Of a DNA stretch of 64,000 nt, positions 1 to 9,830 are shown piece after piece. The DNA comes from Lawsonella clevelandensis. Lineage in GTDB: Bacteria; Actinomycetota; Actinomycetes; Mycobacteriales; Mycobacteriaceae. How positions within the stretch are numbered: position 1 is the first letter of the stretch; every line of letters starts with the position of its first letter. The stretch lies in the NCBI RefSeq assembly GCF_003241315.1, contig NZ_QFOZ01000007.1, positions 9,316 to 73,315 on the forward strand, read 5' to 3'. Position numbers and translations under genes: made by a program. The notes under the pieces are model-generated. The model was given only the letters and a program-made list of their open reading frames with translations. It was not told the DNA's origin and did no database searches.

Positions 1-1
1 C

Positions 2-400
2 CCTACTGGCGGCGTACTCTCAACCGCTTTTTTTACTGAGGAAATGGCCGGTGAACTCGTCGTGGACTGCCGTTCCGGCGCCTACCAGAAAGCCTGGATG
101 CCCACCGCCAAAGACTGTCACGACCACAACATTGACCTTGTGCAGGTAAAAGCAGTGCGGGTAGTAAACGGCCGTGAAAAAGTAGTCTCCCACAATGCCA
201 AACGATGGCGCGGACTCCTCACCCGAGCATTGGTCGCCGCCGGCGCCGAGGGACTCACCATCGACAATCCCGGAGATTTGGTCACCACCCAGCAAACGCT
301 CTTCAGCTATATCCGCGACGCTCTTGCAGAAGAACGTCTCAACACCGCCCGCCTTAGTGGTGGTGACGGCCGCTGGACCCTCACCCTCGTCACCGAATAG
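2..400 (+). CDS. yaaA: YaaA (DUF328/UPF0246) family protein, 3' part only
   Basis: The frame is open from the first bases of the window, so the start lies outside. The visible 132 residues match the C-terminal half of the peroxide-stress YaaA family: an ELVVDCRSGAY stretch, a central V-V-N-G-x-x-x-V-V-S-H-N-A-K segment and a following R-G-L-L-x-R helix. In the families known, YaaA lowers free iron or protects DNA during peroxide stress; the exact biochemical role is not settled. It ends 27 bases before the stop of the convergent rnhA. The family call is based on remembered motif order and is fairly safe; the function is inferred. Confidence 0.72.
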   Translation, partial: PTGGVLSTAFFTEEMAGELVVDCRSGAYQKAWMPTAKDCHDHNIDLVQVKAVRVVNGREKVVSHNAKRWRGLLTRALVAAGAEGLTIDNPGDLVTTQQTLFSYIRDALAEERLNTARLSGGDGRWTLTLVTE

Positions 401-427
401 CGGATAGCGTTAGAACTGTGGATAACG

Positions 428-1024
428 TCAGAACAGCGCGTCTTGGGTCCCGCCAGCAGACGATCCGCTATGCGGCGCCTTGTTGACTGGTTTTTTGATG
501 GCCGACGTTTCGGCGGCTGCCGTTTTGCTAGCCGACGCTTTATTAGCAGCGTCAGGCAACCCCGGGAACCCGGGCCCCTCGGGAATGGGCTGGTGCTGCT
601 GGTAGGCGGTGGCGACGGCGCGGGCGGCATCATCAGCTGCCTCATTCAGCGGGTGCCCAGCATGGCCCTTCACCCAACTGAAACGCACAGTGCGGCCCCT
701 CATCTCAGCATCTAGCTGCCGCATAAGGTCGGCATTCAGCACCGGCTTGCCGTCGGCTTTCTTCCAGCCGCGTTTCTTCCACCCCGGCATCCACTTCGTG
801 ATCGAGTTAATGACATATTGGGAATCGCACAGAACATGCAGTTCCTCATCGGCGCGGTGTTTAGTGGAGCGGAGAAGATCCAGGACCGCCATCAGTTCAC
901 CCTGGTTATTGGTGCCTTGCGGCCAACCGCCCGCATGCCAGCAGGTGTCGTCGATGAACCAGGCCCAACCAGCGGGGCCGGGGTTACCCAAAGAAGAGCC
1001 GTCTGCGGCTGCGGTGATAGTCAT
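428..1024 (-). CDS. rnhA: Ribonuclease HI
   Basis: It cleaves the RNA strand of RNA-DNA hybrids in the cytoplasm. The first 140 residues form a complete RNase HI domain with the catalytic carboxylates D8 (ADGSSLGNPGP), E43 (QGELMAV), D67 (LCDSQYVIN) and D131, and the mobile-loop histidines near 121-124 (VKGHAGH). The basic protrusion (GWKKRGWKKADGKPV) is present. At 198 residues it is longer than the usual 150-160; the extra C-terminal part, from about residue 145, is an Ala/Ser/Lys-rich, probably disordered tail. It is convergent with yaaA. Confidence 0.93.
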   Translation of the reverse strand: MTITAAADGSSLGNPGPAGWAWFIDDTCWHAGGWPQGTNNQGELMAVLDLLRSTKHRADEELHVLCDSQYVINSITKWMPGWKKRGWKKADGKPVLNADLMRQLDAEMRGRTVRFSWVKGHAGHPLNEAADDAARAVATAYQQHQPIPEGPGFPGLPDAANKASASKTAAAETSAIKKPVNKAPHSGSSAGGTQDALF

Positions 1025-1228
1025 TCCTCCATCTTGTCACATGTATATGATGCACGGAATTGTGAGGACTCGTGAGGGCACAGACTGGGCACACGGCCTT
1101 GTGGAGACGGTAGTAGAGGGAGAAGGCACTACCGGGAAAGTGATGCTGTGTACAGCAAAAAGGAAGAAAGAAAACCGTACGGGTGTATAAACTGTAGAGA
1201 AACTATTTACCTACTTTTCATTAATGTC

Positions 1229-2437
1229 ATGAAAAATATTTTCTCTGCTTTTGTTCGTAACCGTGCTCCGCGTCCTGGTTTTTCTCAAAGGGTTTCGCAG
1301 AGGTTCCCACATGGACTTTTGCGTCAACAAGTTGCCCCTGTCATGGCTGCCGCACTTCTCTGCGGAATGGTAGCGCCTCTCTCCGTTTCTCTATCTGCTC
1401 CTCCAGTTGCCCATGCGGAATCAGCTAAACCATCCGGGGAAACACCAGATGGGAGTGGCAGTAATTCCCATAAGAACATTTGGGATCCAGATGCCGATCT
1501 GCGTGTTGATATTCACAGTAGAGAAAGTAACTTGCCGCTACGTTCGGATGATTCTCCAAGCGGATACTGTACGCGCGACCCGCTGGCCAGCAATTTTCAA
1601 CGCTGCCGTATCTGGTCACCCGCCAATCACACCTACATAAGTATCCACTACAAACCCGCCATGAAGCGTTCCAAGCGTGTCTTGCTACTACTTGATGGGG
1701 CTAGCGCTGTCGACTCCCACAATCGGTGGATTAACGGTGGTGGTGCCGCCCGCACCATGGCCGATACAGATATCAATGTCATTCTTCCCATCGGTGGCGG
1801 CTCCTCCTACTACGCCGATTTCCAGTATCGTTACCGCCATTGCTCCCTCATCCATCCGCAACTTGATCGGCAGCAGTGGGAAACCTTCATCACCAAGGAA
1901 CTTGTGGCGTGGGCCGGCAGTAACGGTATGGACACTACCGGCTGGAGTGTGGGTGGCTTTTCCATGGGTGGTGGCTCCGCGCTGAGCCTAACCGAGCGTC
2001 ACCCTGATCTTTTTGACCAAGTGTTGTCGTATTCGGGCATGGACATTTTTGTTATCCCAGGTCTGCTGGAACTGATGAACAGTACGAACGACATCACTCT
2101 CTGTATAGCGCGTCCTTTCGGGAGTCCACTTAACCCGTCACGTTATGAGTTCGACCCTTTCCTCAACATGGAGAAGTTGCGGTCTGCTAAGGACGTCTAT
2201 ATTTCCAACTCGCTCGGTTTTGTACTCCCACGCAACTATCAGCGGGGTGATCTTCTCGGCAACCCCTGGGAATGGGGAGTCGCGCTGCTTAATGCGGCTT
2301 TTATGGCGAAAGCATCCGCCATTGGCCTCACCAATGTGACATATGAGTTGACGCCGCAAGGGTCGCACTCCTACCACACTGCTGCACTTGCATTGCGGAA
2401 GACGAAGCAGCGGATCCTCAACAAAGACCGCGCATAG
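1229..2437 (+). CDS. Secreted mycolyltransferase (antigen 85 / Cmt-type esterase)
   Basis: It is predicted to transfer mycolic acids between trehalose mycolates or onto arabinogalactan outside the membrane. A long basic N-terminus and a hydrophobic segment end in an A-H-A signal-peptidase-like site near residue 65. The alpha/beta-hydrolase nucleophile elbow is G-F-S-M-G-G with S245, and a late G-S-H-S motif puts the catalytic His at 380. An upstream GTG at 1148 would add 27 charged residues before the signal peptide, so I use ATG 1229, although its ribosome-binding site is weak. The -10-like TATAAACT lies near 1184. Mature length fits the Ag85/Cmt family. Which acceptor it uses cannot be told. 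Confidence 0.85.
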   Translation: MKNIFSAFVRNRAPRPGFSQRVSQRFPHGLLRQQVAPVMAAALLCGMVAPLSVSLSAPPVAHAESAKPSGETPDGSGSNSHKNIWDPDADLRVDIHSRESNLPLRSDDSPSGYCTRDPLASNFQRCRIWSPANHTYISIHYKPAMKRSKRVLLLLDGASAVDSHNRWINGGGAARTMADTDINVILPIGGGSSYYADFQYRYRHCSLIHPQLDRQQWETFITKELVAWAGSNGMDTTGWSVGGFSMGGGSALSLTERHPDLFDQVLSYSGMDIFVIPGLLELMNSTNDITLCIARPFGSPLNPSRYEFDPFLNMEKLRSAKDVYISNSLGFVLPRNYQRGDLLGNPWEWGVALLNAAFMAKASAIGLTNVTYELTPQGSHSYHTAALALRKTKQRILNKDRA

Positions 2438-2545
2438 CCACAAGCACAGCACATACGGCAGATACGACTAGTACGACAAGCACAGCCGAGTAAGGCTGAG
2501 TACGCCAAATACCAAGGCCAGACAGTCTAGGCCAGTCTACGCAGC

Positions 2546-3643
2546 CTAGCGGTAAAGCTGGTGGTAGGTCTGCACTGTTTGGTAGATGTAGTCGATGATG
2601 GTGGTCATGGACGTCACCCACGTCATGTGGTCGCCGTTAATATCGTGCCGCATGTAGTGCGGAGTACGTTCTTCCAGACCATCAAGGAGATATTCCGTCT
2701 CGATGAAGTCATTGGCCATGTGGAGGACGTGTACTACCGGAATGTCGATGTAGTCGTATTCCGGGTGGTCCCAGTGCGTCATGAACCCAATGCGGTACTT
2801 GTTCACGCCGGAATGTACATCCTCGTTGAGAAGGGTGGCGTTGAAGTCCCCACCCACATATTTCATGGCGGCGTTGGAGAGGTTCGTCATGTAGTGGGTT
2901 TTCACCACATATTCTTCGAATAGGTCTGGGTGGGCGTGAAGGAACCAAATGTAGCTGAGGGCGGCATGCTGCTTCCGGGCCTGCACTTTCTTCGCGGGGG
3001 TGCCGGACTGCATGGTGTGATGGTAGAGGTTGGCGGCCAGATCAATGGAGGGGGCGCCCAGGCTGGTGAGGGTGGCGATGGGGCTCTTCTTACCCATCTG
3101 CCAGGTCAGTTGCGCGGCGATGAAGGGGCACCAGGCTTCGCCGAACACATGCACTTTCTGCCTGGGAAGGGTGGTGGCGTGGATAACGTCCAGCATTTCA
3201 TCGGCGAGACGTTCCATGGTGTACAGGTTGCTGTCCTCGGGGTGTGAGGATTGGCCGGAGCCACGCTGGTCGTAGCGCACAACATGGAATTTTGTGGCGA
3301 GTACCTGGGCGAAGGGCTCCATGCCGCTGGAGTTCCAGGGCCAGCCTCCGGTCATCACAATGGTTTCCGCAGTGCGGGCAGAGGGGCCGTATTCGTAGAC
3401 GGACACTTTCAGCTTGTCGCGCGTAGTGACCAGGCGGTGCCGGGGTGCGCGGTAGAGAGGTGTGACGCCGCTGGTGTCGGGGGCGGTGTTGGTGTCAGTG
3501 GTGGTGACGGAGCCGTCAACGGGTACAGCCTGGGCGGCGGGGGTTGGTCCGGTGACGAGTCCCAGGGTGAGGGCGGCTGCGGTACTGAGGGCGGCGAGGC
3601 TGCGCCGGGCGGTCAGATGATGGTTACGTAGTGTGGTGTGCAT
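2546..3643 (-). CDS. Secreted alpha/beta-hydrolase-fold protein lacking the nucleophile Ser
   Basis: A signal peptide (residues 1-39, ending A-A-Q-A) precedes an alpha/beta-hydrolase domain of the proline iminopeptidase/haloperoxidase type: oxyanion-side T-G-G-W-P-W near 98-103 and Y-D-Q-R-G-S-G-Q-S at 124-132. The nucleophile elbow, normally G-x-S-x-G, reads G168-E-A-W-C172, so Ala170 replaces the nucleophile, while a C-terminal His (G-D-H-M, about residue 339) remains. It is the downstream gene of a tandem pair: its ATG lies 16 bases after the stop of the paralogue at 3660-4779, with an AGAAGGA ribosome-binding site. Either it is a pseudoenzyme or it uses another residue. The substrate is unknown. 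Confidence 0.8.
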   Translation of the reverse strand: MHTTLRNHHLTARRSLAALSTAAALTLGLVTGPTPAAQAVPVDGSVTTTDTNTAPDTSGVTPLYRAPRHRLVTTRDKLKVSVYEYGPSARTAETIVMTGGWPWNSSGMEPFAQVLATKFHVVRYDQRGSGQSSHPEDSNLYTMERLADEMLDVIHATTLPRQKVHVFGEAWCPFIAAQLTWQMGKKSPIATLTSLGAPSIDLAANLYHHTMQSGTPAKKVQARKQHAALSYIWFLHAHPDLFEEYVVKTHYMTNLSNAAMKYVGGDFNATLLNEDVHSGVNKYRIGFMTHWDHPEYDYIDIPVVHVLHMANDFIETEYLLDGLEERTPHYMRHDINGDHMTWVTSMTTIIDYIYQTVQTYHQLYR

Positions 3644-3659
3644 GGGTGTGTCCTTCTGG

Positions 3660-4779
3660 CTATTTCACGCTGGGGTTTTCGGCTTCGACAACGCGTACTG
3701 CTTCATTGACCCAGTTGGCGATACTCACCGGGTACACGACGATGGTGTTGCGGAGTGCGCGGAGTTTGCGGAGCAGGAGACGGTTGGTGTGCTTCTCCAG
3801 GGTGGAGGTGACATATGCGGAGGGGAGGATATCCATGGACATGTCGATGACCTGCAGGAGAGGAACGTCGAGGAAACTGTAGGAGGGGTGAAGGCCGTGC
3901 TTGAGAGTGTTGGCTTTCATCATTTTTAGGCCGTAGTACATTTCGTCGCCTTGGAGGTGTGCGTCCCATTTTCCGGCGAGTTTGTCGGAGACGGAGTTAA
4001 CAACCAGGGCGGGCATTCCGGAGAGCATGATGGCGGAGGGGATGACGGGTACGTTGGCCAGTCCGTAGAAGAAGAGGCTGGAGGCGTAGTACTGGCGGGC
4101 GGTTTTTTGCTCAGCCTTGTCACTGGAGGTGATGTCGGCTTTGGCGCAGGTGGCGTTGATGTCGATGGAGGGGGAGCCGAGGGAGGTGAAAGAAGCGATA
4201 CGTCCCTTGTGGCTCTGGTTGTATTCGGAGAAGGCGTAGGGTCCCCATTCAACGCCCACGACGTGGACTCGTTTGTGGGGTGCGGTTTTGTCGATGACTG
4301 CCCCGAAGTCCGCGGCTAGTTTGTCTAGTGTGTATGCGGAGATGGGGAGTGGTTTGCCGCTTTTTCCGTAGCCGCGCTGGTCGTATTGCACAACGTGGTA
4401 GGTCTGGGCGAGGAGGCGGACGAGGGGGTTGAATACTTGTGCATCCCACGGCCAGGTGCCGGTGATGACGATGGTGGGGGCTTCGGTGACTTTCTTGCCG
4501 TACTGGTAGTAGCTGATGCGGGTGCCGTCAGCGGAGGTGACGAAGCCGGCTTCTGCCGTGGGGAGGAAGGTGGGGTCGTTGGGGTTCTCGGCAGTTTTAG
4601 CCTTGCTGGCGAGAGCGTTGCTGCTGCTGGTGCTGGCGACAGTGCTGCGGTAGTCAGTGGTGGAGAGGGGTGTGGCGTTGGCGGGGGGCTTGTGCCATTC
4701 CCAGGAGGAGTGCTGTGGATGTGAGGGTTGCGAAGGCAGTGCGTGTGAATCGACTGCGGAGGGTTTTCAGAGGAAACAT
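3660..4779 (-). pseudogene. Secreted alpha/beta-hydrolase paralogue, frameshifted after its signal peptide
   Basis: ATG at 4779 begins a signal peptide (MFPLKTLRSRF, then a hydrophobic core ending A-Q-A). That frame stops after 41 codons, while the mature domain continues in another frame, open from about 4754 to the stop at 3660. The switch coincides with a run of six C (plus-strand G run 4683-4688); removing one base would join the two frames at A-Q-A-P-P-A-N-A. The mature part aligns along its length with the protein at 2546-3643 (T-G-T-W-P-W, Y-D-Q-R-G-Y-G-K-S). Its elbow reads G-V-E-W-G, with Glu in the nucleophile position, and the C-terminal His is not visible. It could be a real pseudogene, a homopolymer phase switch or a sequencing error. 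Confidence 0.75.
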
Positions 4780-4970
4780 GATCACCGTTCTACAAAGCAG
4801 AAATGGTCAGTTGAGCAATAAAGTGTCTTTATCCTATCCATAGTTGTGTGCTTTAAGTAGAGGTAACTGACTCAATTAAGAAGAATCTCAGCCAAAAAGA
4901 ATCTCAGTTAAGAAAAAGTTTTGTAAAGGTACAGCAGTGCGACAGGTAGCGCCCTTATAGGCCCCATATG

Positions 4971-4989
4971 TAAAGTTAGGCATACCTAA
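4971..4989 (-). promoter_or_regulatory. DtxR/IdeR iron box upstream of the MFS exporter
   Basis: Read on the minus strand the site is TTAGGTATGCCTAACTTTA, 17 of 19 positions matching the DtxR/IdeR consensus TWAGGTWAGSCTWACCTWA. It contains the palindrome TTAGG-N4-CCTAA. It lies 40 bases before the GTG of the exporter at 5029, where a bound repressor would block transcription when iron is plentiful. The rest of the 4780-5028 interval is AT-rich promoter DNA and includes an 11-bp direct repeat AAGAATCTCAG (4881, 4897). Confidence 0.6.
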
Positions 4990-5028
4990 AGAAAAGTTTG
5001 TAAGACTGTGTAAGACTTAAGGACGCCA

Positions 5029-6705
5029 GTGTCTACCAACACCACCTCCACACGCACCCCCAAGCACGCCCCGAACCCTGTGTGGGCTGCTATCTTCGTT
5101 GGTCTCTCCACCATCATCATGACGCTCGACAGCACCATTGTTAACGTGGCCCTGCCGTCCATCGCCGACTACTTCAACTCCCCACTCTCCAGCGCCCAGT
5201 GGGTCATTAACGCCTACACACTCGCCTTCGCCTCCCTCCTCCTAGGTGTAGGGGCCATCTCCGACTTCTGGGGACGCCGCCCACTCTTCCTCGCCGGGCA
5301 TATCGTCTTCATGCTCTCCAGCCTGGCCTGCGCTTTCGCCTCCAGCACCAGTGGCCTCGTCATCTTCCGCGGACTGCAAGGCTTCGGCGCCGCCATGGTT
5401 TTCGGCACCTGCATCCCCCTCATTGCTGACGCCTACGCCAAAGAAGACTCCGCCCGCCGCAACCGCGCCATCGGACTGTCCATGACAGTTTCCGTCGCCG
5501 CCATGGCCTTCGGTCCCCTGGTCGGCGGCATCATTCTGCAAACTGCTGACGACTTCCTCGGTCGCGGCGTATGGCCCTGGCTCTTCCTCATCAACGTGCC
5601 ACTCGGCCTCATCTGCATTATCGGCACCCTCATTGCCGTTCCCAACACCTATAAGAAACTCCGCGCAGAAGGTGTCACAGCCCAAGGCAAAGCCGACTAC
5701 CTCACCGTTCTGTACACCGTCATCGGCCTCTTCGCCATCAACTACGCCATTCTCTACGGGCCACAACGCGGCTGGGGCAACTGGAAAACCATCGTCCCCT
5801 TCATCGTGGGCATTATCGTTATGGCCGTTATGATCTGGCGGCAGAAACACAAAGGTGACGAAGCCCTCCTCAACCTCAACATGTTTAAAATCCCCAGCTA
5901 CAGCACCGTCATTGTGCTGGGATTCATCTCCAAACTGATGAGCTTCGGCCTCTTCAGCTACATCATCTACTGGCTCTTCGGCGTGGGACAACGCACCCCC
6001 ATCCAGATCGGCGCCATCATCATGCTGGTCGCCGTCCCCATGATCGTCGTCGCCGGTATGGTGGGGCCTCTCGGAAAGAAGATCGGCGCCAACAATGTAG
6101 TGGCTATCGGCATGGGTATTAGCGCCGTCGGCCTCATTGTCGGCCTCGCCGTCAACTACACCACCAACTGGACAGTCCTCATCCCCGCCCTGCTCCTCCT
6201 AGGTATCGGCGGCGGCTTCGTCACCCCCTTCATGATGGACATTGCCGTCAGCGTCGTACCCCCGCAAAAGTCTGGTGTAGCCACCGGCATGGCCAACGCC
6301 GCCATGCCCCTCGGTACCGCCACCGGTGTCGCCGTCAACGGTGCTATCCTGGCCAGCCACGTCAACAATGGGCTGGACGATAACTCCATATTTGCCTCCC
6401 TCCCCGCTGACAAAGCCAGCATAGTGCGAGACATGGTGAGCACCGGTGCCGCCGACAAAGTAGGTGGCAAGGTAGCCGATGTGCTCCCCACAGACCAAGC
6501 CCATGCCCTCAACGACCTGGCCATTCACCTATGTAGCCAAGGCACCGCCATCGTTTTCGTCGTGTGCGGCGTTGTTACCTTCCTTACCGTGTTCCTCTCC
6601 AAGTGGGGCATCCGCGAATCCGACCGCTGGCAGCCCGACAGTGCTACATCCGACGCTGACGCAGCCAGTTCCGACACCGCAGGTTTGCAGACAAGTGGCG
6701 ATTAA
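5029..6705 (+). CDS. MFS exporter, DHA2 (EmrB/QacA) family, 14 TM
   Basis: A proton-coupled efflux permease of the inner membrane. It begins at GTG 5029 after an AAGGACG ribosome-binding site. The first helix carries the DHA2 motif L-D-S-T-I-V-N-V-A-L-P, followed by motif A-like G-A-I-S-D-F-W-G-R-R between TM2 and TM3 and the motif C-like G-P-x-x-G-G near residue 163. At 558 residues with hydrophobic segments throughout it fits a 14-TM protein; the last 35 residues are a hydrophilic Ser/Asp/Ala tail. The iron box just upstream suggests iron-responsive expression, so export of a siderophore or another iron-linked compound is possible. That substrate is inferred. Confidence 0.85.
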   Translation: MSTNTTSTRTPKHAPNPVWAAIFVGLSTIIMTLDSTIVNVALPSIADYFNSPLSSAQWVINAYTLAFASLLLGVGAISDFWGRRPLFLAGHIVFMLSSLACAFASSTSGLVIFRGLQGFGAAMVFGTCIPLIADAYAKEDSARRNRAIGLSMTVSVAAMAFGPLVGGIILQTADDFLGRGVWPWLFLINVPLGLICIIGTLIAVPNTYKKLRAEGVTAQGKADYLTVLYTVIGLFAINYAILYGPQRGWGNWKTIVPFIVGIIVMAVMIWRQKHKGDEALLNLNMFKIPSYSTVIVLGFISKLMSFGLFSYIIYWLFGVGQRTPIQIGAIIMLVAVPMIVVAGMVGPLGKKIGANNVVAIGMGISAVGLIVGLAVNYTTNWTVLIPALLLLGIGGGFVTPFMMDIAVSVVPPQKSGVATGMANAAMPLGTATGVAVNGAILASHVNNGLDDNSIFASLPADKASIVRDMVSTGAADKVGGKVADVLPTDQAHALNDLAIHLCSQGTAIVFVVCGVVTFLTVFLSKWGIRESDRWQPDSATSDADAASSDTAGLQTSGD

Positions 6706-6793
6706 TGTGCAGTTTTTCCGCTGCACCGCCTATTCTGGAACCAACGCCATATAGCGTTTTCACCTGTAGTCCCACCCCAGGAGAAGCATTATC

Positions 6794-9774
6794 GTGTCGG
6801 AGAATATCGAGATCGGCCCCGTCTACCGCTACGGCGCTAAACTGGCCGCCCAGATCGAACCCCGTTGGCAGCAGGAATGGCACAACCGCCACACCTTCGA
6901 AGCCCCCAACCCGGTAGGAGACCTCGCCCCCGCCGACGGTTCCGATATTCCCGCCGATAAACTCTTCGTCCAGGACATGTTCCCTTACCCGTCCGGTGCC
7001 GGCTTGCACGTCGGCCACCCGCTGGGGTACATCGCCACCGACGTGTTCGCCCGCTACAACCGCATGCTGGGCCACAATGTTCTCCACACCCTCGGCTACG
7101 ACGCATTCGGCCTGCCCGCCGAACAGTACGCGGTACAAACCGGCACACACCCGCGTACCACCACCGAAGCCAACATTAAGAACATGGAGCGCCAACTGGG
7201 GCGCCTGGGCCTGGGCCACGATAAACGCCGCTCCTTCGCCACCACCAATGTGGACTACTACCGCTGGACACAGTGGATTTTCCTGCAGGTCTACAACGCT
7301 TGGTATGACGCCGACGCCACCGGGCGGACCTCACCAAGGTGGAGCGCGCCGAGGTTATCGACTCGCAGCGCCTGGTATACCGCAGCAACAGTGCTGTTAA
7401 CTGGTGCCCCGGACTGGGTACCGTGCTGGCGAATGAAGAGGTCACCGCGGAGGGTAAGTCCGAGCGCGGTAACTTCCCCGTGTTCCGCAAGAACCTCAGC
7501 CAGTGGATGATGCGCATTACCGCCTACTCTGACCGCCTCATTGATGACCTTGCCGCCCTCGACTGGCCGGACAAGGTAAAGGCCATGCAGCGCAACTGGA
7601 TTGGACGCTCCCAGGGTGCCTATGTGGACTTCCGCATCGACACTGAAAACGGTGCTGTCGGAAACAGTGACAGTCAGCCGGGCGAGACCATCAGTGACCC
7701 CATCACCGTGTTCACTACTCGCCCCGATACTCTCTTCGGCGCAACCTATCTGGTCCTCGCCCCCGAGCACAGCCTGGTCGACAGTATTGTGGCACCCGCC
7801 TGGCCCGACGCTGCTGGCTCTGCTGCCGGCTCTGCTTCTGCCAGCTCTGCCACCGCTGCTATCCCGGATTCCTGGAAGGGCGACGACGGCACCGGCAACC
7901 CCTGCGCGACCCCCGCCGAGGCCGTCCGCAACTACCGCCGCACCATCTCCTCCAAATCTGACCGCGAACGCCAGGAAAATAAGGACAAGACTGGCGTGTT
8001 CACCGGCGCCTACGCCATTAACCCGCTGAACAATACGCGCGTCCCCATCTTCATCGCCGACTATGTGCTCACCGGCTACGGCACCGGCGCCATTATGGCC
8101 GTGCCTGCCCACGACACCCGCGACTTCGACTTCGCCACCGCCTTCAACCTTCCCATCATTGATGTTGTGTCCGGCGGCACCCACAATGAGGACGGCACCC
8201 TCACCGAGGCGTACACAGGTGACGGCACTCTCATCAACTCCAGCAGCGAGAATGGCCTCAACCTCAACGGCAAAACCATTGCCGACGCGAAAGCCGCCAC
8301 CATCGCCTACCTGGAGGAAACCGGGGCCGGTGCCGGCACTGTCCAATACAAACTACGGGACTGGCTCTTCGCCCGCCAACGCTACTGGGGTGAACCGTTC
8401 CCCATCGTCTACGACGAGGACGGCGTGGCTCACGCTCTTCCCGAAGACATGCTCCCCATCGAGCTACCCGAGGTGGAGGACTATAAGCCCGTCAGCTTCG
8501 ACCCTGACGATATTGATTCCGTCCCCAGCCCGCCGCTTGCGAAAGCCATCGACTGGGTGAATGTGGAGCTCGATCTAGGTGACGGCCTGAAAACCTACAC
8601 GCGCGACACGAACGTTATGCCGCAGTGGGCTGGCTCCTCCTGGTATCAGCTGCGCTACATTGACCCCACTAATGAGGATATTTTCTGCGATATCCGCAAT
8701 GAAGAATACTGGGTGGGGCCCCGCAAGGACCTCCACGGTGAGCAGGATTTGGGCGGCGTCGACCTCTATGTGGGTGGCGTGGAACACGCTGTGCTGCACC
8801 TGCTTTACAGCCGATTCTGGCACAAGGTCCTCTTCGACCTAGGTTATCTGACCTCCGCCGAACCCTACCGCAAGCTCTTCAACCAGGGCTACATTCAGGC
8901 CTACGCCTACACCGATAGCCGCGGCACCTACATTCCCGCCGCGGAAGTGGAAGAACGCGACGGCCACTACATCTGGACCCCCACCGAAGCCTCCAAGCTG
9001 ATCGCCCAGAACTGTGGCGTGGCTGTTGGCGAGGAACTCGAAGTGAACCGCGAATACGGCAAGATGGGCAAGTCCCTCAAGAACGCCGTCAGCCCCGACG
9101 AAATCTGCGACAACTACGGTGCCGACACCCTGCGCGTCTACGAGATGAGCATGGGCCCGCTCGACCAGTCCCGCCCTTGGGCCACCAAGGATGTTGTGGG
9201 CGCACACCGCTTCCTGCAGCGCGTGTGGCGGCTCGCCATCAGTGAGGACAGTGGAGAGGTCACCGTCACCGACGAGACTCTGGATGAGGAAGCCACCAAG
9301 TACCTGCACCGCACTGTGGCCGCTGTCCGCGAAGAATACAGCAACCTGCGCGACAATACTGCCATCGCCAAGCTGATTGAATACACCAATTTCCTCACCA
9401 AGAAATACGGTGGGGTGAAGGGTGTGGATGGCACGCCGCGGGCTGCGGTGGAGCCTCTAGTGCTTATGCTGGCGCCGGTCGCCCCCCACATTTGTGAGGA
9501 ACTGTGGGAGCGTCTGGGGTATGACGAGTCCCTCGCCCACGCACCATTCCCCACCTTTGACGAGAAATGGCTGGTGGATGATGCGGTGGAGATTCCCGTG
9601 CAGGTGAACGGTAAAGTTCGCGCCCGTATCCAGGTGCCTGCTGATGCGGATCGGGAAACTCTCCAGGCCGCCGCTCTCGCCGATGAGAAAGTGGTGGAAC
9701 TGTTGGGCGGTAAGCAGCCGGTGAAGGTTATTGCCGTTCCTGGTCGCTTGGTCAACTTAGTTGTGAAAGGCTAA
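6794..9774 (+). pseudogene. leuS: Leucyl-tRNA synthetase, interrupted by an apparent deletion/frameshift
   Basis: It charges tRNA-Leu. GTG 6794 follows AGGAG. Frame 1 (6794 to about 7320) holds the start of the Rossmann domain with the HIGH motif as H-V-G-H-P-L-G-Y. The remainder continues in another frame from about 7321 to 9774, with the editing domain (G-T-G-A-I-M-A-V-P-A-H-D), the K-M-G-K-S signature and the anticodon-binding C-terminus. At the junction D-A-D-A-T-G jumps to A-D-L-T-K-V-E-R; about 25-35 residues normally found there are missing, and 3n+1 bases would be needed to restore the frame. The editing domain carries a short Ala/Ser-rich insert near 7800-7860. Since leuS is normally essential, an assembly error or a second functional copy is more likely than a simple null gene. 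Confidence 0.85.
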
Positions 9775-9830
9775 TAAGGCCAGCTTGAGCACATCACATG
9801 ACATCTGTCATTACACGTAAAGGATTGACT

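Noticed and set aside
7339..9774. The second leuS frame as an independent gene
   Set aside because: Its GTG at 7339 has no ribosome-binding site, and the protein starts in the middle of the LeuRS catalytic domain, continuing the upstream frame.
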